From NCBI GenBank assembly GCA_963722665.1, contig CAVRNW010000032.1, positions 14,823 through 78,822 on the forward strand: a stretch of DNA of 64,000 nt, in the 5' to 3' direction. The position numbers were made by a program, and so were the translations under genes. This stretch comes from Site-B1 sp963722665. Its GTDB lineage: Bacteria > Bacteroidota > Bacteroidia > Flavobacteriales > Flavobacteriaceae. Shown here one piece after another: positions 1 to 8,150 of the stretch; the stretch's first letter is position 1; every line of letters starts with the position of its first letter. A model generated the notes under the pieces. That model had not been told where the DNA came from and did no database searches. It saw only the letters and a program-made list of their open reading frames with translations.

Positions 1-591
1 GCACTGCAACCGGATTATCTTGGATTTATATTTCATGAACAATCTGCGAGACATTTTGATAAAACGATTCCAGAATTACCAACTTCAATCAAAAAAGTTG
101 GCGTTTTTGTGAATAAAAACATCGATTTTATTCTAGAAAAGGTAAAAACGTATCAATTAAATGCTGTTCAATTACATGGGGAGGAATCACCTGAATTTTG
201 TCGAGCTTTAAGACAGAAATGTCATTCTGAGCTTGTCGAAGAATCTATAGAAATCATCAAGGTATTTTTCATTAAAAATGAATTCAATTTTGATATTCTA
301 AAACCCTTTGAGAAAGTCTGTGATTACTTCTTATTCGATACAAAAGGCAAACTTCCAGGCGGAAACGGTTACACTTTTAACTGGAATGTTTTGAAAGACT
401 ATAAATCTTCTAAACCATTTTTTTTAAGCGGAGGTATTGGATTAGATCAAATTAAGAATATAAAAGAATTTCAAAAAAGTGATGCTTCAAGATATTGCTA
501 TGCCATTGATGTAAACAGCAAATTTGAAGTTGAACCAGGATTAAAAAATAGTGAAGACTTAAAAGAATTTATAAATAGACTGTCATTCTGA
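1..591 (+). CDS. trpF: phosphoribosylanthranilate isomerase, 5' end cut by window
   Basis: Third tryptophan-specific step: isomerises N-(5-phosphoribosyl)anthranilate. The frame is open from base 1, so the start lies upstream. Visible family motifs are LGFIF near the start, VQLHGEE (catalytic-loop region), FDTKGKLPGGNG (conserved Asp and the phosphate-binding Gly stretch) and FFLSGGIG (phosphate-binding loop). Residues CHSELVEES at bases 220-246 are encoded exactly by a dispersed repeat and look inserted between two helices. The last residues and stop codon (581-591) come from a second repeat. trpB and trpA follow, so this is the end of a trp operon. Confidence 0.93.
   Translation, partial: ALQPDYLGFIFHEQSARHFDKTIPELPTSIKKVGVFVNKNIDFILEKVKTYQLNAVQLHGEESPEFCRALRQKCHSELVEESIEIIKVFFIKNEFNFDILKPFEKVCDYFLFDTKGKLPGGNGYTFNWNVLKDYKSSKPFFLSGGIGLDQIKNIKEFQKSDASRYCYAIDVNSKFEVEPGLKNSEDLKEFINRLSF
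220..246 (+). repeat. 27-bp dispersed repeat inside trpF coding sequence
   Basis: The 27 bases read TGTCATTCTGAGC.. ..GTCGAAGAATCT and encode nine residues, CHSELVEES, in the trpF frame. A related copy begins at 581 just past the gene body. The same kind of sequence appears elsewhere in the window in intergenic positions, so this copy looks like an in-frame insertion of a mobile repeat. Confidence 0.7.
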
Positions 592-655
592 ACCAAGTGA
601 AGAATCTCAAAGGAGATACTTCAACAATCCCGATAAATATCGGGACAGCATGACA
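581..655 (+). repeat. 75-bp MITE-like repeat with terminal inverted TGTCAT/ATGACA
   Basis: Starts TGTCATTCTGA and ends AGCATGACA, giving a 6-bp terminal inverted repeat. An internal perfect palindrome lies at 628-645 (8-bp arms TCCCGATA/TATCGGGA around AA). The element overlaps the trpF stop codon (589-591) and ends 14 bases before trpB, so it fills the whole trpF-trpB gap. Transcribed as part of the operon it would form a hairpin. Confidence 0.65.
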
Positions 656-668
656 TAAAAATGATATT

Positions 669-1850
669 ATGTCATACAACGTAAACGAAAAAGGATATTA
701 CGGAGAGTTTGGAGGAGCTTTTATACCTGAAATGCTCTATCCAAATGTCGAGGAATTGCGTCAGAATTATTTGTCGATTATGGCCGAGCCGGAATTCCAA
801 AAGGAATTCAGACATCTTCTAAAGGATTATGTTGGACGTCCTTCTCCACTCTATTTTGCCAAGAGATTATCAAAAAAATACAACACAAAAATTTATTTGA
901 AGCGTGAGGATCTTAACCATACAGGAGCTCATAAAATAAATAATACAATTGGTCAGATCTTAATGGCTAAACGATTGGGTAAAACCAGGATCATTGCAGA
1001 AACTGGAGCCGGACAGCATGGAGTAGCAACGGCAACTGTCTGCGCATTAATGGGTTTGGAATGTATTGTGTATATGGGCGAAATAGATATTGCCCGACAG
1101 GCACCAAACGTGGCCGAATGAAAATGCTAGGTGCAGAAGTCCGTCCCGGCTTTATCAGGTAGTCGTACCCTTAAAGATGCCACCAATGAAGCCATAAGAG
1201 ACTGGATAAATAACCCTGTTGACACACATTATATTATTGGCAGCGTGGTTGGACCTCATCCATACCCGGATATGGTGGCTAGATTCCAGTCGGTCGTATC
1301 TGAAGAAATTCAATGGCAGTTAAAAGAGGCTGAAGGTACTTCAAAACCTGATTATCTTATTGCTTGCGTTGGTGGTGGCAGTAATGCTGCAGGAACTTAC
1401 TATCATTATTTAGATGATGAAAATGTCAAGATCATTGCGGTTGAAGCGGCCGGTAAAGGTGTGAATACTGGAAAGAGCGCTGCAACATCCGTTTTAGGAA
1501 AAGTGGGAATTATACATGGAAGTAAAACTTTATTGATGCAAACTAGTGACGGACAAATAACTGAACCCTATTCAATCTCAGCAGGATTGGATTATCCCGG
1601 TGTAGGACCAATGCATGCCAATCTTTACAAAACCGGTCGAGCAGAATTTATAGCCATAACAGATGATGAAGCTATGGAATCAGGATTGGAATTATCTAAG
1701 CTGGAAGGCATTATTCCAGCTATTGAAACCTCACATGCTTTGGCGGTTTTCAATCATAAAAAGTTTGCTCCTGATGATATTATAGTTGTGAATCTGTCGG
1801 GAAGAGGTGATAAAGATCTGGATACTTATATAAATCATTTTAAATTGTAA
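669..1850 (+). CDS. trpB: tryptophan synthase beta chain, interrupted by two indels
   Basis: PLP enzyme that condenses indole and serine. Recognised by the N-terminal GEFGGAFIPEML, the PLP lysine in NHTGAHKINNT, the conserved ETGAGQHG, the glycine loop CVGGGSNA and the C-terminal NLSGRGDKD. Together the parts give about 390 residues, the normal length. The frame is broken twice: one base is missing near 1115 (TGA at 1119-1121 follows) and one is extra near 1148. Between them the expected RMKMLGAEVRP is read in another frame, and both flanks share one frame. The pair does not restore function as written, because of the stops between. Spacing to trpA is 390 bases and holds a GIY-YIG gene. Confidence 0.93.
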
Positions 1851-1858
1851 GTTTTTTT

Positions 1859-1878
1859 ATTTCCGCGAAGGCGGAAAT
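1859..1878. repeat. 20-bp REP-like hairpin, left copy flanking GIY-YIG gene
   Basis: ATTTCCGC, loop GAAG, GCGGAAAT: a perfect 8-bp stem with a 4-base loop, 8 bases after the trpB stop. It is the exact reverse complement of the hairpin at 2204-2223 on the other side of the GIY-YIG gene. Confidence 0.8.
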
Positions 1879-1892
1879 CTCATGAAATCATT

Positions 1893-2177
1893 GTGGATAT
1901 TCATTACGTATACATACTAACAAATAAAAACCATACCGTTTTATATGTGGGTCGATCTAAACAAATGAAGAAAAGATTAAACCAACATAAAAATAATAGC
2001 TTGAAAAGCTTTACAGGAAAATACAATGTTAGTAAGCTTGTTTATTTTGAAACCACTAAATATGTAAATATCTCTATCAAAAGAGAAAGGCAAATAAAAA
2101 AATGGAACCGTGAATGGAAAATTAACCTAATTAATAGTCTAAATCCTGAATGGAAAGATCTTTCAGAATATATTTAA
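1893..2177 (+). CDS. GIY-YIG domain endonuclease-like protein between trpB and trpA
   Basis: Small 94-residue single-domain GIY-YIG protein. YVYILTN at the N-terminus matches the GIY..YIG-type beta strand and LYVGRS supplies the second half of the motif; an Arg (KRL) and a C-terminal KKWNRE/NPEWKDL tail fit the UvrC/Slx1-like small family. The start is GTG at 1893 with no better ATG in frame. It interrupts trpBA and is bracketed by two hairpins in exact inverted orientation. Small GIY-YIG genes are common and repeat-associated in many bacteria. Function on the host is unknown; nicking or mobilising the flanking repeats is an inference. Confidence 0.85.
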   Translation: MDIHYVYILTNKNHTVLYVGRSKQMKKRLNQHKNNSLKSFTGKYNVSKLVYFETTKYVNISIKRERQIKKWNREWKINLINSLNPEWKDLSEYI

Positions 2178-2203
2178 ACAAACTTTCATCATAAAACTAA
2201 AGG

Positions 2204-2223
2204 ATTTCCGCCTTCGCGGAAAT
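2204..2223. repeat. 20-bp REP-like hairpin, right copy flanking GIY-YIG gene
   Basis: ATTTCCGC, loop CTTC, GCGGAAAT. Perfect 8-bp stem and the exact reverse complement of 1859-1878. It ends 17 bases before the trpA start. The hairpins at 58695 and 59214 share the architecture (8-bp stem, CTTC loop) with slightly different arms. Confidence 0.8.
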
Positions 2224-2240
2224 GAAAAAATACTAATTCA

Positions 2241-3005
2241 ATGAATAGAATTAATCAAAAACTACAAGAAAATAAAAAGTTGTTATCCATATATTTTACA
2301 GCTGGTTATCCTAAAATTGACGATACGGTTTCAATCATTCAGGATCTGGAAAAAAATGGAGTGGATATGATCGAAATTGGATTGCCTTTTAGCGATCCAT
2401 TAGCTGATGGCCCAACTATTCAAGCAAGTTCAACTCAGGCTTTAAAAAATGGCATGACTTCAGAAAAACTATTTGAGCAATTGAAAGATATAAGAAAGTC
2501 AGTAGATATCCCTTTAATTATAATGGGATATTTTAATCCCATTCTGCAATATGGCGTAGAGGCATTTTGTAAGAAATGCTCTGAAATTGGTATTGATGGA
2601 CTCATAATTCCAGATCTACCGGTTGATGTTTATTATGAGCAATATAAATCGACTTTTGATAAGTTTGGACTAAAAAATGTTTTTCTTATAACTCCTCAAA
2701 CCAGTGAAGACAGGATTCGATATATCGATTCCATTTCAGATGCTTTCATCTATATGGTCAGCAGTGCCAGTACCACAGGAGCGAAATCCGGATTTGGAGA
2801 TGAACAGAGAAATTATTTCAAGCGTATTGCCGAAATGAACCTCAAAAATCCCCAAATAGTGGGCTTCGGAATAAGTAACAAGGACACATTTGATCAAGCC
2901 ACCAAATATGCTAAAGGAGCCATTATAGGGAGTGCCTTTATTAAGTATTTAACTAATAACGGTGTAGATAAAATTAATAGCTTTGTAAAACAAATCATTA
3001 ACTAA
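2241..3005 (+). CDS. trpA: tryptophan synthase alpha chain
   Basis: Cleaves indole-3-glycerol phosphate to indole and glyceraldehyde 3-phosphate, partner of TrpB. 254 residues, normal length and intact. The catalytic Glu lies in MIEIGLPFSDP and the catalytic Asp in DPLADGP; YFNPILQYG and GFGISN are further family motifs (the latter part of the phosphate site). ATG start at 2241. The stop overlaps the next gene's start (TAATG), so translation is probably coupled. Confidence 0.97.
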   Translation: MNRINQKLQENKKLLSIYFTAGYPKIDDTVSIIQDLEKNGVDMIEIGLPFSDPLADGPTIQASSTQALKNGMTSEKLFEQLKDIRKSVDIPLIIMGYFNPILQYGVEAFCKKCSEIGIDGLIIPDLPVDVYYEQYKSTFDKFGLKNVFLITPQTSEDRIRYIDSISDAFIYMVSSASTTGAKSGFGDEQRNYFKRIAEMNLKNPQIVGFGISNKDTFDQATKYAKGAIIGSAFIKYLTNNGVDKINSFVKQIIN

Positions 3006-3628
3006 TGGAAACCTTTGACAGAAAAAAGCATTGGGAAAACATTTACAGCACCAAGCAATTGAATGAAGTGAGTTGGTATCAGCCCACCCCTGAAACCTCA
3101 CTTAATATTATAAAAGAATTGAACATTCCTAAATCTGCGAGCATCATTGATATTGGTGGAGGTGACAGTTTTTTGGTGGATAATTTATTGGAACTTGGTT
3201 ATGAAAATATCACGCTACTCGATATTTCTAAAAAAGCTATCGAAAGAGCAAAACTACGTTTAGGTCCTAAAGGTCAAAATGTAAAATGGATTGAAGCCGA
3301 TGCTTCAGATTTCAATCCGACAGAAACCTATGACCTGTGGCATGATCGTGCTGCATTTCATTTTCTAACAAAGGATAGTGAGATTAAAAATTACATTAAA
3401 GCTGCTACAAAAGGAGTTAAAGGGTCAGGAAATATGATCATAGGAACCTTTGGAACGGATGGCCCTAAAAAGTGCAGCGGAATTGAAATAACCCAATATT
3501 CTGAATCCTCATTAACCAAAAGATTCAACACTTCTTTCAAAAAAATAAAATGCAAAAAAATTGAGCATTTAACACCTTTCGATAGCATTCAGAATTTTGT
3601 TTTTTGCAGTTATAAAAAAATTATATAG
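3005..3628 (+). CDS. class I SAM-dependent methyltransferase
   Basis: 207-residue Rossmann-type methyltransferase. The N-terminal HWENIYSTK..VSWYQ is typical of a subgroup of small-molecule methyltransferases, and IDIGGGDS (residues about 48-55) is the SAM-binding motif I, followed by LLDIS (acidic motif II). Its start overlaps the trpA stop and the next gene begins directly after its stop, so it belongs to the same transcript. Substrate unknown; no link to tryptophan synthesis is implied by the sequence. Confidence 0.85.
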   Translation: METFDRKKHWENIYSTKQLNEVSWYQPTPETSLNIIKELNIPKSASIIDIGGGDSFLVDNLLELGYENITLLDISKKAIERAKLRLGPKGQNVKWIEADASDFNPTETYDLWHDRAAFHFLTKDSEIKNYIKAATKGVKGSGNMIIGTFGTDGPKKCSGIEITQYSESSLTKRFNTSFKKIKCKKIEHLTPFDSIQNFVFCSYKKII

Positions 3629-3853
3629 ATGAAGGTACTAAATGATTGGAGAATCGTAATTCTACTTTGTTTAACTATAGGTTTAGCTCCCTATTTTCCA
3701 GAACCACATATTATTGGTAAAATAAAATGGTTGGCAGGAGGGGGAAATGGTATGCAGGCAATGGACTGGTTTGATGTTGTTTTACATGGCTTTCCTTTTA
3801 TTCTTCTAATCAGAGTTATTATTCTAAAATTAACATCTAAAAATGCCACTTAA
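3629..3853 (+). CDS. small conserved membrane protein
   Basis: 74 residues with two hydrophobic stretches (residues about 8-25 and 50-67) separated by a loop rich in Gly and Trp, consistent with a two-helix inner-membrane protein. It starts immediately after the methyltransferase stop and its end overlaps the trmL start by 11 bases. Similar short proteins occur in Flavobacteria and carry unreliable transporter names. I do not assign a function. Confidence 0.7.
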   Translation: MKVLNDWRIVILLCLTIGLAPYFPEPHIIGKIKWLAGGGNGMQAMDWFDVVLHGFPFILLIRVIILKLTSKNAT

Positions 3854-4296
3854 CATTGTCCTTTTTGAACCAGAAATTCCAAATAATACTGGAAACATAG
3901 GCCGTTTAGCATTAGCTACAGGAAGTAATTTGCATTTGGTAAAACCTTTTGGTTTCGAGATTAGCGACACACGTTTAAAACGTGCTGGTTTAGATTACTG
4001 GCAGCATCTCTCCGTTACTTATTACGAAAGTACTCGATGATTTCTTTAGAACAAATAAAGACAAGAATATGGTCTTCTTATCCAGTCATGGCAAAAAAAA
4101 TCATTGGTCAATTGATTTTGAAGATGATATGTTTCTAATTTTCGGAAAAGAATCTGTCGGATTACCAAATCATCTTATTGAAAAATATTCCGATAAAATA
4201 TTCAAAATTCCACTCTACAGTGAACACGTGAGAAGTATAAATTTAGCAAATGCAGTGGGAATAGTGATTTATGAAGGGTTAAAACAAATTCAATAA
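3843..4296 (+). CDS. trmL: tRNA (cytidine/uridine(34)-2'-O)-methyltransferase, +1 frameshift
   Basis: SPOUT-fold enzyme methylating the wobble ribose of certain tRNA-Leu. The N-terminal part has EPEIPNNTGNIGRL and KRAGLDYW; the C-terminal part has FGKESVGLP and SINLANAVGIVIYE, the knot region that binds SAM. The first frame ends at TGA 4038-4040 after CGA, and the rest is read one base further on. Skipping the T of the stop gives an ungapped match in length between GLDY and the SSHG segment when compared with E. coli TrmL from memory. About 150 residues in total, normal for the family. Confidence 0.88.
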
Positions 4297-4362
4297 GCTA
4301 AAAGCTTTAAATTTTATTTAAAAATTTAGTACACATATAGTGAAACCCTTACTCGTTTTTAT

Positions 4363-4396
4363 TATATTTGGTTAACCAATTTGGTTAACCAATTGG
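4363..4396 (+). promoter_or_regulatory. -7 box overlapped by two tandem TTGGTTAACCAA palindromes
   Basis: TATATTTG at 4363-4370 fits the Bacteroidota -7 consensus TANNTTTG. Two perfect 12-bp palindromes TTGGTTAACCAA occupy 4368-4379 and 4381-4392, 13 bases apart, with a further TTGG half at 4393. They overlap the end of the -7 box, as an operator for a repressor would. They precede the PL6 lyase gene start by about 30 bases. The regulator is not in the window; GntR or LacI families are guesses. Confidence 0.65.
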
Positions 4397-4423
4397 ATTT
4401 ATATATTTTAAATTTCTAGTCAT

Positions 4424-7036
4424 ATGAAAAACTTCTACACGTTAAATGCTCAAAAAATATTTATTACACTTATTTTTTTATTGGTTTCGGTAAGCATGTT
4501 TTCTCAAACCACTTATAATATTACTGACCCTGAAGACCTTACAGCTTTATCTGCAACACTTTCTGCAGGAGACACAGTTATTTTAGCGGATGGTACGTAT
4601 ACTTCAGAAGAAAGAATTAAATTTTCACCTACTACAGGAACAGCAGCTTTGCCTATTACATTTAGACCGGCAACTCCTGGAGGAGTTAAGTTTACCGGTG
4701 GTTTGCAAATGAGTATTGGAGGAGATTACGTTGTTGTTGATGGTTTTCATTGGCAAGGTGGTTATGGAGCTAGCAATTTTATTGAATTCAGAGATGGTTA
4801 TGATTATGCTAATCATAGTACAATCCAAAATTGTGCAATTGATGGGTTAGCATTAAGTCCAGATGATATAGCAGACGATGGGACTACTTCGATTACAAAA
4901 CACAGATGGGTTGTACTATACGGAACTTACAACACTATAATCAACTGTTCATTTATGAATAAAGAAAGTGCAGGAGCTTTAGTTCTAGTAGAACTTGAAT
5001 ATAATGCATCTCCTGATGATGGTGTTACAAACACTCGTTGTGACATAGTTGGCCATACAATTAGTAATAATTATTTCTATAAATATGCAAAAATTAATCC
5101 AGCATTATCCAATGCTGGAGATAGTGAAACTATACGTGTAGGTACTAGTGAGTATCAAAATGTAGATAGCAGTACTACTGTTAGTAATAATTATTTTGTT
5201 GAGGCTGATGGTGAAAATGAAATCATCACTAATAAAAGTAAAAACAACACATATACTAATAACACTTTTAGAAGGTGTAGAGGTTCTTTAGTGCTACGTC
5301 ACGGTTCTAACGCTACAGTTGACAGAAATTACTTTTTAGGTGAAGACGTTGATGGTACTGGAGGCATTAGAATTACCGATAGTAACCACGCAATTACTAA
5401 TAATTATATTCAGGATTGTATCACTGTTGTTGATCAAGCAATTTGGAATAATGGCATAACATTTCTAGGAGGAGGCGATAGTTCTGACGTTGTTTGTACT
5501 TCTACAAGTGTTTCAAACGGATATCAAAAATCTGAAAATATTACCCTTTCTAATAACACGATCATGAACACTAATGCGCCTTTGTTTTATAACACAGATA
5601 AAGGATCAACTGATCCAACAGGAACAGTTTCAAACAACTTAATTTATTTTTCTGCTATGGACCCAAATTTAACAACTGTTATTACGGGTAATTATAATGA
5701 TCTTGGTACAGCATTAACATACACAGGAAACGTTTATACTGGAACTACATTGGGAGCAACAACTACAGGTTTTTCTGAAGAGACAGGAATTACTGCTACT
5801 GCTGATGGAGAAATTTTTACTTTTTCTGGAACTGGGTCTGCTGGTAAAGGCGCTGATATGGGATCTTATACACCAACAACTGATGATATGGTTGGTTACG
5901 GAATAGGAGCTTGTTTTTTAGATAATTTAGGTGCTAGCATAACTGATGGTGATTGTACTATTGAAATACCTGAATCTTTAACTGTTAGTAGTTTGCCAAC
6001 TCTTATTGCAGATGCAGGTAGCTATGATGTTTCTGTTTATGCTAATGTAAGCTGGACTGCTGTATCTAATGATCCTTCTTGGATATCTATTGATATTACT
6101 TCAGGTACTGGCGATGAAACAGTTTCAGTTACAGTAACTGAAAATGCAGATACTAGTAGTAGAACTGGTTCTGTAACTTTTACACAAGATCCGGGAGGTG
6201 ATGATATTGTAAGAACTTTAAATGTAACACAAGAAGGGGTAGATTTAACAGATTTGTACGACCTTATAAATGATGTTTCTGGTGGTGGTCCTGTTTCAAT
6301 TCATTCTTTTTCAAAAGAACAAGGGCCAGATCATCCTAATCCAAAAACAAATTATGCAACAAATACTTTAGATAAAGACAATAGTACAGTTTGGGCTGCC
6401 GATGATCTTGAAACTATTTTATCTGGAGACTATTTTGCAGATGGAGAGTACATTATTTACGATTTAGGTGTTGAGTATGACCTTGATTTAATACAAATCG
6501 CTACAGATGACAAGGCAGACCCTTATGGTTTACAAGTCTGGGTGTCTACTGTGGGAACGGACCCTTCAGATTTTACAATGGCTCTACCAACTTCAGGAGA
6601 TTTGTTAATTACGACAACTACTGGGACGTTTGATGATTTTGATCAATATGAAATTTCAGCCAATGCACGTTATGTGAAATTAATAGGCTACGGAAGATTT
6701 AATAGTGCAGGAGATACTAGATCAAGTGTTTGGACTAACATTACAGAAATAGAATTTTACGGAAATTCAACACTTTCTGTTGATGATATTGAATTAGCGA
6801 ATAAAGTTAAAATTTATCCTATTCCTGCCAATGACATATTATATATAAAAAACATAAATGGTGTAAATTTGATAAACATCTACAGTATGGATGGACGATT
6901 AGTTTTAGAAAAATCTTTAAATACAAATTCTGAAATTTCTTTAGATGTTTCATCTTTATCCAATGGTGCTTATATTATAAATCTGTCTAACGGAAGTAAT
7001 TCAAGTCAATCTAAAATGATTCTAATTTCTAAATAA
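4424..7036 (+). CDS. exported PL6-family polysaccharide lyase with BACON, discoidin-like and T9SS sorting domains
   Basis: 870 residues. Signal peptide 1-28 ending at FSQ; right-handed beta-helix of the chondroitinase B/alginate lyase type (about 30-380) with GDSETIRVGTS, the Lys motif EIITNKSKNN and the Arg motif LVLRHGS, the residues used as base and acid in this family; a BACON-like module (about 510-605, WTAVSNDPSWISID); a discoidin-like beta-sandwich (about 625-775); and a type IX secretion C-terminal domain (about 795-870, KIYPIPANDILYI). It probably cuts alginate or a related uronic polymer at the cell surface; substrate is not decided by the sequence. The next gene starts 18 bases downstream. 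Confidence 0.88.
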   Translation: MKNFYTLNAQKIFITLIFLLVSVSMFSQTTYNITDPEDLTALSATLSAGDTVILADGTYTSEERIKFSPTTGTAALPITFRPATPGGVKFTGGLQMSIGGDYVVVDGFHWQGGYGASNFIEFRDGYDYANHSTIQNCAIDGLALSPDDIADDGTTSITKHRWVVLYGTYNTIINCSFMNKESAGALVLVELEYNASPDDGVTNTRCDIVGHTISNNYFYKYAKINPALSNAGDSETIRVGTSEYQNVDSSTTVSNNYFVEADGENEIITNKSKNNTYTNNTFRRCRGSLVLRHGSNATVDRNYFLGEDVDGTGGIRITDSNHAITNNYIQDCITVVDQAIWNNGITFLGGGDSSDVVCTSTSVSNGYQKSENITLSNNTIMNTNAPLFYNTDKGSTDPTGTVSNNLIYFSAMDPNLTTVITGNYNDLGTALTYTGNVYTGTTLGATTTGFSEETGITATADGEIFTFSGTGSAGKGADMGSYTPTTDDMVGYGIGACFLDNLGASITDGDCTIEIPESLTVSSLPTLIADAGSYDVSVYANVSWTAVSNDPSWISIDITSGTGDETVSVTVTENADTSSRTGSVTFTQDPGGDDIVRTLNVTQEGVDLTDLYDLINDVSGGGPVSIHSFSKEQGPDHPNPKTNYATNTLDKDNSTVWAADDLETILSGDYFADGEYIIYDLGVEYDLDLIQIATDDKADPYGLQVWVSTVGTDPSDFTMALPTSGDLLITTTTGTFDDFDQYEISANARYVKLIGYGRFNSAGDTRSSVWTNITEIEFYGNSTLSVDDIELANKVKIYPIPANDILYIKNINGVNLINIYSMDGRLVLEKSLNTNSEISLDVSSLSNGAYIINLSNGSNSSQSKMILISK

Positions 7037-7054
7037 ATTAATCCATCCAAAGTT

Positions 7055-8006
7055 ATGAGACCTATATCCAGAAGAGAGTTTACTAAAAAATCTACGATGG
7101 CAATAGGTCTCATTCCTTTTTTAAATTTGCCCAATAAATTATTTTCAGCAGAAGACAGCAATGAGAAATTATCAATTAATATATTTTCCAAACATCTCCA
7201 ATTTTTAAATTACAAGGAATTAGGTGAACAGACTGCTTTAATGGGATTTGACGGAGTAGATCTCACTGTACGTCCTAAAGGTCATATATTGCCCGAATCC
7301 GTATCAGTCGATTCTGCCAAAGGCAATAGAAGATATTAAAACAGGAGGTTCTAATTGCTCAATGATCACGACTGTTATTAGTGATGCAGATAATAAAACA
7401 GATCAAAACATTCTTAAAACAGCAGCCAGGAATGGCATAGAATATTACAGAACTGATTGGTTTGATTATTCCGGGGAAAAATCTATGAAAGCTGATCTGG
7501 GATACTTCCAGGATAAAATAAAAGGCTTGAGTTTACTTAATAAACAATTAGGAATCATAGGTTGCTATCAAAATCATGCCGGACGTTCCATTGGATCATC
7601 TATTTGGGAAATTGAAAAACTATTGGAATTTGCTGAATTAGATTTTTTTGGTGCTCAATACGATATTCGTCATGCAATTGTGGAGGGAGGATTATCATGG
7701 GAAAATGGATTGCAATTAATCAAGGATAATATTAAAACGATAGTATTGAAAGATTTTAAATGGGGAAAAGTTGATAATACTTGGAAACCTATAAACACTC
7801 CTATTGGTGAAGGCATGATCGATTTTAAAAAATACTTTTCAATCCTTAAAAAGTACAAAATAAATGTACCCGTTAGTCTGCATCTGGAATATCCTCTTGG
7901 TGGTGCAGAAAAAGGAAATAGCTCAATTTCCATAGATCAAAACATTGTTTTTAAGGCCATGGAAAAAGATCTTCAAGCTGTTCAAAAATTGTGGAATGAA
8001 GCTTGA
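7055..8006 (+). CDS. Tat-exported sugar phosphate isomerase/epimerase-like TIM barrel, +1 frameshift
   Basis: Xylose-isomerase-like TIM-barrel protein of the family often annotated as sugar phosphate isomerase/epimerase. The N-terminus SRREFTKKS is a twin-arginine signal. The first frame ends at TAA 7337-7339. The family-like LPKAIEDIKTGGSN is recovered by removing one extra T near 7312-7313, so here the indel lies eight codons before the stop. The second part, to 8006, carries metal-site-like acidic and His residues (EIEKLLEF, FGAQYDIRH, HLEYPLGG). Co-transcribed with the PL6 lyase, suggesting a role in processing the released sugars; that is inference. Confidence 0.78.
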
Positions 8007-8150
8007 TTTATCTTATAAAAAGCACTTTTAAATTTTAGGATTGTATAGTACTTAACTATATATCGATTACAATATCTTTTTGTATATTTCGGCTTGCTTT
8101 TTTTTAGGCAAATTATTATATTAATTCATAAACAACTAAACTATTTAAAT

